A stretch of DNA of 34,554 nucleotides from Desulfobacula sp. (GTDB taxonomy: Bacteria; Desulfobacterota; Desulfobacteria; Desulfobacterales; Desulfobacteraceae). Of this stretch, positions 1 to 7,005 are shown piece after piece (the stretch's first letter is position 1; each line of letters starts with the position of its first letter). The translations under genes were made by a program, and so were the position numbers. The notes under the pieces are model-generated. The model worked only from the letters and a program-made list of their open reading frames with translations. It had not been told where the DNA came from and did no database searches. Location: NCBI GenBank assembly GCA_013792075.1, contig VMSR01000034.1, forward strand, positions 1 to 34,554, written 5' to 3'.

Positions 1-120
1 AATCTTTGGTCCTCGTCCTTGAGGACCAAAGAAGCGGACCTGGCCGCGGCCTTTGTCGTCCTGACGCCACGTCCAGGTACGCCATTCCACCCCCTTGCCC
101 GGCCCTGGCCTAGCCCCCAT
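1..120 (-). CDS. Possible partial CDS running off the left edge, unknown product
   Basis: The minus strand is open from an ATG at 120 to position 1, 40 codons with no stop, and an in-frame stop lies just upstream at 157-159. The fragment is rich in Gly, Arg, Pro and Trp and reads MGARPGPGKGVEWRTWTWRQ at its start. Base composition is very GC-rich, in sharp contrast to the AT-rich sequence from 130 onward, which suggests a junction or acquired DNA. A perfect 12-bp inverted repeat (3-14 with 21-32, 6-nt loop) lies inside it. From memory only, the Gly/Arg-rich style resembles short tips of polymorphic-toxin (Rhs-type) proteins, but nothing in 40 residues proves this. It could equally be a chance open frame. 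Confidence 0.3.
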   Translation of the reverse strand, partial: MGARPGPGKGVEWRTWTWRQDDKGRGQVRFFGPQGRGPKI

Positions 121-199
121 GGGACCCCCAATCCTTTTATTTTTCCAAATCAGCACCTATTTTTTGGAATTAAGATTCCCCTTTGGTTTCTATTGGTAA

Positions 200-408
200 T
201 ATACCCGTTGAGTACATTGCAACTAGTTCCGGTTGGATTGCCTTGGCGGCGCATTTTAGGACAGGTTGTTACAGGCTCTGGTGGACGTAACGTTAAGTGG
301 CGGGAATTGTTTGAGCGCAGTGAGTTTTTCCGCCACAAGTGCAGTCCACTTAGAGCCTGTCACCTGGCCTATCCAGCGACAGAAAGGCAATCCGACCGGA
401 ACGGGTAT
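200..408. repeat. Large imperfect palindrome of about 210 bp
   Basis: Matching arms occur in nested order on both sides of a centre near 315: atacccgtt (201-209) with aacgggtat (400-408); ttccggttggattgcc (227-242) with an imperfect complement at 385-400; acaggctctggtggac (271-286) with gtccacttagagcctgt (344-360); and gtggcggga (297-305) with tccgccac (329-336). The loop is about 20 nt and contains gagcgcagtgag. As RNA or single-stranded DNA it would fold into one long bulged hairpin. The several small reading frames across it on both strands are a by-product of the symmetry and are not called as genes. It is probably a dispersed intergenic repeat of the REP/MITE-like kind; one copy cannot prove dispersal. 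Confidence 0.7.
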
Positions 409-464
409 ACGGCTGGTTATTAAAAAGCTAAATGCGATTGCCCTGTCATCCCCCCAAAAGACAA

Positions 465-493
465 TTGATAATAACAAAACCTCGTGATATAAT
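465..493 (+). promoter_or_regulatory. Near-consensus sigma70 promoter
   Basis: TTGATA at 465-470 and a perfect TATAAT at 488-493 are separated by exactly 17 bp, predicting a start near 500 on the plus strand. It follows the large palindrome. No convincing gene begins within the next 600 bp, so a short untranslated RNA or a decayed gene is possible. Confidence 0.55.
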
Positions 494-1162
494 ATTCATT
501 ACCCTTGATGAGACGGTTCAGAACCCCCAAAAATCTGAATCCAGTTTTATTTAAAAAGGGCGATAAAAAGCAAAACCGGATGTTTTCGGTTGGCAAATAA
601 AAAAGGGTTGAAAGGTTGTAGCGGCATAAATTATGTTGATCAATTCCTCTAAATACCGTTCCTTGGCTATACTGGCTTGCCTGCTGATACTTAATATGTC
701 GTTGTCTCCTAACGGATCGCAACGGACTGGTGGCTTGGACAACCCTGTTGCTGACTCAAAACAGGTTCTTTTTGCCTGTTTGACAGCGGACGCATCTTCT
801 GTTCCGATCACTGTCAGAGAACGAACCCGGTTGGATAGTTCCTATAACTTATTCGCCGTATTTTACGGACCGGCTTACCTTGTTTTTATTGGTAATTCTT
901 TTTCCTCTCCTCCCGACGACAGTTCTGATGCTATCAATTTGACAGACTGTTCGATAATTCCCATTCGGGGGCCTCCTTCCCTTCATTCCTTAGTAATCTG
1001 ATCAATAAATATAATTTAGTCCGAAATTTTTCTGCATTGTTTCGATGTTGGATTCGGATGTGATAGTGGAAAATTATTACGCACGAATCTCGTGACCTGT
1101 TCCCAATCCATTTCTATTGTATGGATTGGCTGATCTTCGGGTTTCGTGCCATAGGAGTTTCT
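494..1162. other. Intergenic stretch with no confident gene
   Basis: Frames are open on both strands (plus 633-1001, 122 aa; minus 551-811, 86 aa) but neither has a clear ribosome-binding site or a recognisable domain. Small hairpins can be seen: ttcaga/tctgaa near 514-536, and aaccg/cggtt near 574-592, which is followed by a T-rich run when read on the minus strand. Just before the next gene, ccaatccat (1103-1111) pairs perfectly with atggattgg (1121-1129), and gcacgaa (1081-1087) can pair with ttcgtgc (1143-1149), giving a nested leader-like structure. The stretch may hold a decayed gene or a small RNA. Confidence 0.4.
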
Positions 1163-1348
1163 ATGGTTAAGATAAATTACGAGTCATCAGACCCTAAAGA
1201 AAGCAAGACCCCTCTCTTGAGGCCGGAAATTGATTATTCTCCAAAAACTTACACTCTATCTGAACAAATTCTGTATGGCTTGAAGATGGCTGCCATTATG
1301 GCATTAGTCCTGGCCCCTGTTGTGTTGGAAATACTTTTTTCCAGGTAG
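1163..1348 (+). CDS. Small single-pass membrane protein, unknown function
   Basis: The product is 61 residues. The first 36 or so are polar and Pro/Lys/Glu-rich, and residues about 38-57 form one hydrophobic segment ending close to the C terminus, like a tail-anchored protein. The ATG at 1163 is chosen because an AGGAG lies 5 nt upstream; the frame stays open to 1121, but that earlier ATG sits in the arm of a hairpin and has no ribosome-binding site. A nested stem structure (1081-1149) precedes it and a long hairpin follows. I do not recognise the family. The next gene is tatC, about 290 bp downstream, and no functional link can be shown. Confidence 0.6.
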   Translation: MVKINYESSDPKESKTPLLRPEIDYSPKTYTLSEQILYGLKMAAIMALVLAPVVLEILFSR

Positions 1349-1361
1349 ATAACGAAACGCA

Positions 1362-1418
1362 AAGCAGTGGAAAAAGGGGAGCACAGGATTTGGTCCGTGC
1401 TCCCTTGGACCACTGCTT
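1362..1418 (+). terminator. Long two-part hairpin, possible terminator
   Basis: aagcagtgg (1362-1370) pairs with ccactgctt (1410-1418), and inside it gggagcac (1377-1384) pairs perfectly with gtgctccc (1397-1404). It begins 13 bp after the stop of the small membrane protein gene. There is no strong T-run on either strand, so it may be a weak terminator or an mRNA-stabilising structure. Confidence 0.5.
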
Positions 1419-1560
1419 ATTTCGCCGCACATCAAAGACAATGGAGAACTCAAACCACCCAATTCAAGCAAAGCATCCTTTCATGACAATCCTTAATTTT
1501 CAGACATTTCTTGACACTTGAGGATCATACAAATTGCAGATTAAAGGAGTTTAACACACT

Positions 1561-1649
1561 ATGTTTGATCGTGAAATTCTTGAAAATCTGGGGAAAACAA
1601 TGCTGCTGCTGTCGATGAGATTATAATGAAAGACCCAAAACATGATTAA
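1561..1649 (+). pseudogene. Short, apparently frameshifted ORF just upstream of tatC
   Basis: ATG 1561 has a good AAAGGAG 11 nt upstream, yet the frame stops after 21 codons at 1626. A frame change around the ggggaaaac stretch (1590-1598) would continue the reading as an Asp/Glu/Lys-rich tail and stop at 1647-1649, overlapping the tatC ATG (1642). That stop-start overlap is typical of translational coupling, while tatC itself has no obvious ribosome-binding site. The options are a sequencing or real frameshift in a small gene, programmed frameshifting, or a short leader peptide. No TatA/B hydrophobic N terminus is visible. Confidence 0.35.
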
Positions 1650-2460
1650 TGAAGAAAAAATACCCTTTATCGAACATTTGAGTGAACTCAGAGACCGGCT
1701 TGTCCGCTGTTCAATTGCAGTGGGTATCGGATTCTGCATCGCCTATTTTTTTAAAGAAAAATTATTTGAAATTTTGATAGCGCCCCTTGCCCATGCCATG
1801 GGTGAGAATAAAAATACCCAAATGATTTTTACAGGCCTTCCCGAGGCATTTTTTACCTATCTAAAAGTTTCATTGATGGCCGGTATTGTCCTATCAACGC
1901 CCGTTCTCTTTTATGAATTCTGGATGTTTATTTCTCCCGGACTATACAGAACTGAAAAAAAATATTTTCTACCCATTGTTGTGTTCTCAGTGTTATTCTT
2001 TTTTCTTGGCGCTGCTTTTGGATATTTCATCGCTTTTCCCTACGGATTTAGGTTTTTCCTTGAATTTTCAACCGATACCATCCATGCCATGTTGTCCATA
2101 AGGGAATATCTTTCTTTCGCTTCAGCTCTGCTCCTGGCATTTGGATTTGTTTTCGAATTGCCTTTGGTTTTATCTTTTATGGCCAGGATGGGTCTTGTTA
2201 CCGTCCCTTTTTTACAAAAAAATAGAAAATATGCTGTTTTGATTATTTTCATTGCGGCTGCGATTCTGACGCCAGGACCTGATGTCATCAGCCAGATCAT
2301 AATGGCCGGACCTTTAATGATTTTATATGAAATCGGTATAGTTGGTGCCAGGATTTTTGGGAAAAAATCAGATATGGATAGAGCAACAGACACAAAAGAA
2401 GACGCCCGTGAAGACAAGGGCAAAAATACTGTAAACAATAATTTTGGAGACTATATATGA
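1642..2460 (+). CDS. tatC: Sec-independent protein translocase TatC
   Basis: This 272-residue protein is the membrane receptor core of the Tat pathway, which exports folded, often cofactor-bearing proteins and binds the twin-arginine signal peptide. The N terminus has the family signature FIEHLSELRDRL at residues 9-20. Six hydrophobic segments follow, with an FxxYLKVSL-type cytoplasmic loop and the conserved LTPGPDVISQ stretch before the last two helices. A highly charged tail of about 35 residues follows the last helix and is longer than usual. No tatA or tatB gene is visible in this window, so they must lie elsewhere. The ATG lacks a good ribosome-binding site and overlaps the end of the short upstream frame, suggesting coupled translation. 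Confidence 0.95.
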   Translation: MINEEKIPFIEHLSELRDRLVRCSIAVGIGFCIAYFFKEKLFEILIAPLAHAMGENKNTQMIFTGLPEAFFTYLKVSLMAGIVLSTPVLFYEFWMFISPGLYRTEKKYFLPIVVFSVLFFFLGAAFGYFIAFPYGFRFFLEFSTDTIHAMLSIREYLSFASALLLAFGFVFELPLVLSFMARMGLVTVPFLQKNRKYAVLIIFIAAAILTPGPDVISQIIMAGPLMILYEIGIVGARIFGKKSDMDRATDTKEDAREDKGKNTVNNNFGDYI

Positions 2461-2581
2461 ATACGATTAATGATTTTTGGTAAAGACAAACAAAACTGCA
2501 GGGCCCATAAACATTGTCCTAAGAATCTCATTTGGAATACCCATGAGAAAAAAACAAGACTTAAGTGGTTAAGGAGAAAAT

Positions 2582-4180
2582 ATGTTTTACAAAACCGATG
2601 GGTTTAAGCTGTGTGTAGCGCTGTTGATAGGTGTGATGGTGTTCCTCCTGCCCAGACCCGAGGGAACACAATTTAAGATTAGCGGTGATACCGATAAAAT
2701 CCTTTCTCAACAATTGGGAGAGCATTTTACCATTGCCCTTGATGAAACGGCAAAAAAAATCGGCCAGGCTGAAGACGGGTCCTATATTCTCAAGGCAAAG
2801 GCCCCGGGAACCCTGGAGGGAACGGCAAAATTTCTCACCCAGAAAGCAAAGGAACTGAAACTGGAAACCGTCACAGTGGATTATGTGGATGGTTTGTCTC
2901 CCAAGGCAAAACGGTTTCTAGCGATTCTTTCCGTTCTGGTTTTTCTCTTTGTGTTTGAGCCCATTCCCCTGGAAATCACGGCCCTCTTGATCGGGTTTGC
3001 CCTGGTGGCCTTTCAGATAACCGATGTCAAAAGTGCCTGGGCCCCCTATATGCATCCTGTGGTGGTGTTTATCATGTGCTGTCTGGTGTATGCCATTGCC
3101 CTGGATACGGCAGGCCTGACCAAGCGGCTGGGATACTATATTATCCGGAAGGCCGGGAACAGCGTGACCCGGTTCACGTTTATCATTTGCATTGGCCTCG
3201 GGTATGCCTCCATGTTCATGCATGATGCCGCTGCCTGCGCCATCGGAATTGCGGTCATGCTGCCCATGATGCGGTCCGTGGGCATTGAGCCCCATTCCAA
3301 TACCGCCAAGTTCATGATGTTGTCCCTGCCCTTTGCCTGTTCCAGCGGCGGCATGGGAACCCTGGTGGGAGGCGGGCGCTGCATGGTGTCTGCCGCATTT
3401 TTAAAGGAGTTTACCGGCATGGAGCTTTCCTTTCTTGACTGGATGCTCTATGCCATGCCTGCGGCCATCGTGTGTGTGCCGGCCGCAGTCCTGATTGTCT
3501 ATATGGTCTACCGGCCAGACCCCAAATTCAAGCTGCCGGATTTTAAGGAAGACCTGGGACCCTTCACCCTGGTTGAGAAAAAAACCATGGCCATCATCGG
3601 GTTTTCCTTTTTGCTGTGGATGACCAAGGGACTCCACGGCATTGATTATTCCGTCACCGGTGTCCTGGGTATTGCCGGCCTGGTGTTGTTTAAGGTATTA
3701 AGCTGGAGAGATATCAATGACAACCTGGAATGGGGAACGGCCGTGTTCATTTTCGGCGGCGGGCTTGCCCTGGGGCTTGCCATGGAGTCTTCCGGCGCTG
3801 CCGCCTATTTTGCCAAGCTCTTCTTCCCCCTGATCCAGGGAAAAGGCTGGCTGATTCTGTTTGTGGGGGTAGGGGTTTTCGGAGCGCTTGTCACCAACGC
3901 CATGGCCAATGTGGCGGCAGCAGCCCTGATTCTGCCCATCGTTATTCCCATGGCCCAGCTGGAAGGGGTCAATCCCACGATTCTGGCCCTGTGCCTGGGA
4001 ATGGCCACCTCCTTTGCCATGCTCCTGGTTATCGGCTGCCCGCCCAACGCCATTGCCTACTCTTACCGGTATTTCAAATCCTCAGACCTGACAAGGGTGG
4101 GCCTTGTTGCAACACCGCTCCTGCTGACGCTTCTGGTTCTTGTTGCAGCAACCTGGTGGAAGATACTGGGGCTGGTTTAA
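2582..4180 (+). CDS. DASS/SLC13-family anion:sodium symporter with extra N-terminal extracytoplasmic domain
   Basis: This 532-residue membrane protein belongs to the divalent-anion:Na+ symporter family, which imports dicarboxylates, sulfate or related anions. Helix 1 is at about residues 9-23. A soluble segment of about 80 residues (about 25-105) follows and is predicted to lie outside the cytoplasm. The remaining ten or so helices carry the two family hairpin regions. The family's Ser-Asn-Thr signatures are not canonical here: the first region reads FMHDAAACAIGIAVMLP and the second TNAMANVAAAALILP. GCPPNAIAY near the C terminus matches the family. A strong TTAAGGAG sits 7 nt before the ATG. 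A receiver-domain gene follows 41 bp downstream. The substrate cannot be read from the sequence; sulfate or a C4-dicarboxylate would suit a sulfate reducer. Confidence 0.85.
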   Translation: MFYKTDGFKLCVALLIGVMVFLLPRPEGTQFKISGDTDKILSQQLGEHFTIALDETAKKIGQAEDGSYILKAKAPGTLEGTAKFLTQKAKELKLETVTVDYVDGLSPKAKRFLAILSVLVFLFVFEPIPLEITALLIGFALVAFQITDVKSAWAPYMHPVVVFIMCCLVYAIALDTAGLTKRLGYYIIRKAGNSVTRFTFIICIGLGYASMFMHDAAACAIGIAVMLPMMRSVGIEPHSNTAKFMMLSLPFACSSGGMGTLVGGGRCMVSAAFLKEFTGMELSFLDWMLYAMPAAIVCVPAAVLIVYMVYRPDPKFKLPDFKEDLGPFTLVEKKTMAIIGFSFLLWMTKGLHGIDYSVTGVLGIAGLVLFKVLSWRDINDNLEWGTAVFIFGGGLALGLAMESSGAAAYFAKLFFPLIQGKGWLILFVGVGVFGALVTNAMANVAAAALILPIVIPMAQLEGVNPTILALCLGMATSFAMLLVIGCPPNAIAYSYRYFKSSDLTRVGLVATPLLLTLLVLVAATWWKILGLV

Positions 4181-4221
4181 AAAAATATCCATAACATTAC
4201 GATAGGTAGGGAGAAAGACCG

Positions 4222-4662
4222 ATGATAAAAATACCTGTAAAGGTTCTGATCGTTGACGATGAAAAAGACTTTGTTGAAATTTTTTCCCTGCGGTTAAGCT
4301 CCCAGGGAGAAAAAGTGTCAACCGCTTACAGCGGCAGGGAGGCACTCAGTGTATTGGAAACAACAGCCGTTGATGTGGTTATTCTGGATATACGGATGCC
4401 TGGTATGGACGGTATCCAGGTCTTAAAACAGATCAAGACCCTGTATCCCCTTGTTGAGGTGATTCTGCTGACCGGGCATGGGTCTACGGAGACCGCAGTT
4501 GAAGGGATGAAACTGGGGGCCTTTGATTATCTGATGAAACCCGCTGATTTTAAAGACATCCAGGACAAACTGGAGGCTGCCCTGAAACGCAAGGATGAGC
4601 AGGAAGAACGGATACGGAAAGCCGAGCTCAGGCTTTTGCTGAGAAGAAGCGGTGACCTGTAA
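4222..4662 (+). CDS. Receiver-only response regulator
   Basis: The 146-residue protein is a single CheY-like receiver domain. The acidic pocket is D12-D13, the phosphoacceptor is D56 (in VILDIRMPGMDG), the switch Thr is T84 and the conserved Lys is K106 followed by Pro. After residue 118 comes a short, highly charged helical tail and no DNA-binding or catalytic output domain. It therefore probably acts by protein-protein contact or in a phosphorelay. No histidine kinase is nearby. It follows the anion transporter gene closely and probably shares its transcript, and a strong hairpin terminator follows. Confidence 0.92.
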   Translation: MIKIPVKVLIVDDEKDFVEIFSLRLSSQGEKVSTAYSGREALSVLETTAVDVVILDIRMPGMDGIQVLKQIKTLYPLVEVILLTGHGSTETAVEGMKLGAFDYLMKPADFKDIQDKLEAALKRKDEQEERIRKAELRLLLRRSGDL

Positions 4663-4700
4663 TAACAGACCGTCTTAACCCCTTGGCAAAAGACAAGATA

Positions 4701-4745
4701 ATGACAGAGAGGCCAGGATATAAAAGATCCTGGCCTCTTTGTCAT
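4701..4745 (+). terminator. Hairpin terminator after the response regulator
   Basis: agaggccaggat (4708-4719) pairs perfectly with atcctggcctct (4727-4738) around a 7-nt loop, and the stem can extend through atgac/gtcat. A short T-run follows. It closes the transporter/response regulator unit. Confidence 0.8.
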
Positions 4746-4786
4746 TTATCGAACCGCCTGCATTACATAAAACAGGACGGCTGGTT

Positions 4787-4815
4787 TTGACAAACCCCAA
4801 AAAGTTTTGTAATAC
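4787..4815 (+). promoter_or_regulatory. Sigma70 promoter for the heme-GGDEF gene
   Basis: A perfect TTGACA at 4787-4792 and TAATAC at 4810-4815 are 17 bp apart, about 30 bp before the ATG of the downstream gene. It may also serve the zinc transporter genes that follow closely. Confidence 0.6.
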
Positions 4816-4845
4816 TCTGTCCTTACCACCACACAAGGATATTAA

Positions 4846-6051
4846 ATGAACAAACGGCTGGGCATTGTTATTTTTTTCTGGATATTCACCCTGGGTATAT
4901 CCTTTTCTTTGGGCATTACCTCGGCCAAAAAACACAGGGACGCCATGCTGCTTGCCACTGCCAGAACCTTTTTTGATCAGGTGGTCCTGACCCGGAAGTG
5001 GAATTCCCTGCACGGGGGCGTCTATGCAAAAATCACGGAAACTGCCTTGCCCAATGCATATTTGGAAGATCCTGAACGGGACATCCAGACAACCCTGGGG
5101 CATCGTCTGACCAAAATAAACCCCTCTTATATGACCCGGCAGATTTCAGAACTGGCAGATGCCCAAGACCTTGCCCGGTTTCACATGACAAGCCTATTGC
5201 CCATCCGGCCACAAAATCAGCCGACACCTTGGGAAAAAGCAGCTTTGCTGGCCTTTGATCAGCAGGGCCTGGTGGAAACAAGCCAATTACATCCCGGGCA
5301 GATGCCGGGCTTTATTTATATGAAAGCACTGAAAGCCGAAGCATCCTGCCTTGAATGTCATAAATCCCAGGGATACAAGCAGGGGGATATCCTTGGCGGC
5401 ATCTCTGTTTCCTTGTCCCAGGTTCCGACCATCAATTTGTTTCCCATTCTTTTCATGCACCTGGCAGTGGGTTCCCTGGGGTTGTTTTTTATCCTTTTTT
5501 ACGACAGAAAACTGATAAACGCCTATGAAACCATCCACCACCAGGCCTTGTTTGATACCTTGACCCAGATTCCCAACCGGCGGTATTTTAACCAAACAAT
5601 GGACACAGAATTTGTCCGGAGCCAAAGATCGAAAACCCCTCTCTCGGTTATAATGGGCGATATTGATAATTTCAAACAATACAATGATGCCTATGGCCAC
5701 AACGCTGGAGATGTCTGTCTTAAAGAAGTGGCAGGGGGTATCCGCACCTCCCTTACCCGGCCCGCTGATTTTTGTGCCCGGTTCGGGGGAGAAGAGTTTA
5801 TCATCCTCCTCCCGGAAACCGATGCCCCGGGTGCGCTGCACATTGCCCGGAAAATACAAAAAAACATCCATGGCCTTAACATTAAACACAAGGCCTCTGA
5901 TGTTCGGTCCTTTGTGACCCTGAGCATGGGCGTTACAACGGAAGAAGGATTCAAAACCAGTGCATCGGAGATCATTAAAAAGGCAGATACCGCCCTTTAC
6001 AAGGCCAAGGCAAATGGCCGGGACCGGGTGGAAGTCTTTCTCGTATCCTAG
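4846..6051 (+). CDS. Membrane diguanylate cyclase with periplasmic heme-c (DUF3365/Tll0287-like) sensor
   Basis: This 401-residue protein has an N-terminal membrane segment (about 6-24), a periplasmic DUF3365/Tll0287-like domain carrying one c-type heme motif C168-L-E-C171-H172, a second membrane helix (about 200-221), and a cytoplasmic GGDEF domain. The active-site loop is G314-G-E-E-F318. An RPAD inhibitory-site motif (R305 to D308) stands exactly five residues before it, so feedback binding of c-di-GMP is expected. The enzyme makes c-di-GMP from two GTP. By family analogy the heme would sense redox state or a gas ligand such as NO or O2; this is inference. It has its own sigma70 promoter, and only 37 bp separate it from znuA, so read-through into the metal transporter is likely. 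Confidence 0.9.
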   Translation: MNKRLGIVIFFWIFTLGISFSLGITSAKKHRDAMLLATARTFFDQVVLTRKWNSLHGGVYAKITETALPNAYLEDPERDIQTTLGHRLTKINPSYMTRQISELADAQDLARFHMTSLLPIRPQNQPTPWEKAALLAFDQQGLVETSQLHPGQMPGFIYMKALKAEASCLECHKSQGYKQGDILGGISVSLSQVPTINLFPILFMHLAVGSLGLFFILFYDRKLINAYETIHHQALFDTLTQIPNRRYFNQTMDTEFVRSQRSKTPLSVIMGDIDNFKQYNDAYGHNAGDVCLKEVAGGIRTSLTRPADFCARFGGEEFIILLPETDAPGALHIARKIQKNIHGLNIKHKASDVRSFVTLSMGVTTEEGFKTSASEIIKKADTALYKAKANGRDRVEVFLVS

Positions 6052-6088
6052 GGAAAACATCAAAAAATAGGTACAAACGGAGATAAAA

Positions 6089-6991
6089 ATGAACTTTCGA
6101 AATGTTTTACTTATAATAATTTTTTTTCTGGCGCTTCTGCCGGTTACGGCCTTTGCCAAACACCCCATACTGGTTTTTGTGAGCATCCTGCCCCAGAAAT
6201 ATTTTGTGGAAAGGATAGCCGGAGACGCTGCCGTCGTCCATGTCCTGGTCAAACCCGGAAAAAGCCCTGCCACCTATTCACCCACACCCGATCAGATCAA
6301 AGACCTGACCTCGTCGGATATTTATTTCAGGATAGGGGTTCCCTTTGAAAACGGTATTCTGCATAAAATAATGGAAATTTCAGAAAAAATTCAGATCGTT
6401 GACACCCGAAAAGGCATTCTGCTTCGGACAATGACATCCCATGACCATGAAGATCAGGACCATGAAGACCATGGACCCAAGACAGGAGAACAAGACCATA
6501 CGGGAAAAGACCCCCACATCTGGATGAGCCCTTTGCTGGTAATAGAACAGGCAAAAACCATGGCCGCGGCATTGATCAGCGCTGATCCGGACAGCAAGAC
6601 TTTTTATGAACAAAACCTAACGGCGTTTATAAAGGATCTGGATGCGCTTCACAAGCGTCTTGAAACAAGGCTTGCACCCTTCAAGGGAGAAAATATCTTT
6701 GTGTTCCACCCGGTTTTCGGTTATTTTACAGACGCCTATGGGTTGAACCAGGTGGCCATTGAAACCATGGGAAAGGCCCCCAGAGGAAAAGAATTGTCTG
6801 CCATTATTAAAAAGGTAAAATCAGAAAAAACACGGATAATTTTTGTCCAGCCCCAGTTTGACCGGAATGCGGCCCATAAAATTGCCGCCGCCATCAAGGG
6901 GAGTGTTGTCTCCATTGATCCTCTGGCCTTTGATTACCTGTCGAACATGGACGCCATTGCCCGTATCCTTGAATCGAGCCTGGCCCACTAA
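6089..6991 (+). CDS. znuA: Zinc-type ABC transporter substrate-binding protein (ZnuA/TroA family)
   Basis: The 300-residue protein has a clear signal peptide (residues 1-23, cleaved after AFA) and the cluster A-I metal-binding fold. Between the lobes lies a His/Asp/Glu-rich loop (about 117-141), typical of zinc rather than manganese binders. Expected metal ligands are seen at H143 (DPHIWMSP), the His of FVFHPVFGYF and the Asp of VSIDPLAF. The first ligand of the family, a His in PGxxPHxY, is replaced by Ala61 here (PGKSPATYSP), so the site would have one protein ligand fewer. It is the first gene of a znuA-znuC-znuB unit. No Zur box was recognised. Confidence 0.9.
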   Translation: MNFRNVLLIIIFFLALLPVTAFAKHPILVFVSILPQKYFVERIAGDAAVVHVLVKPGKSPATYSPTPDQIKDLTSSDIYFRIGVPFENGILHKIMEISEKIQIVDTRKGILLRTMTSHDHEDQDHEDHGPKTGEQDHTGKDPHIWMSPLLVIEQAKTMAAALISADPDSKTFYEQNLTAFIKDLDALHKRLETRLAPFKGENIFVFHPVFGYFTDAYGLNQVAIETMGKAPRGKELSAIIKKVKSEKTRIIFVQPQFDRNAAHKIAAAIKGSVVSIDPLAFDYLSNMDAIARILESSLAH

Positions 6992-7005
6992 AATAAGGAG
7001 GATCT

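Noticed and set aside
19-487. Overlapping small frames on both strands (plus 19-423 and 266-487; minus 150-338 and 256-477)
   Set aside because: They lie across the large palindrome, whose symmetry creates mirrored open frames; there are no ribosome-binding sites or recognisable domains.
551-1001. Plus 633-1001 and minus 551-811 frames as genes
   Set aside because: Both strands are open over the same stretch, starts are poor and no family was recognised; a decayed gene is possible, but the strand could not be chosen.
2457-2483. Eight-codon frame starting in an ATGA overlap with the tatC stop
   Set aside because: Too short to support as a gene, and the transporter gene has its own strong ribosome-binding site about 100 bp later.
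5287-6273. Long minus-strand frame (328 codons) opposite the GGDEF and znuA genes
   Set aside because: It is antisense to two well-supported genes and its translation resembles no protein family.
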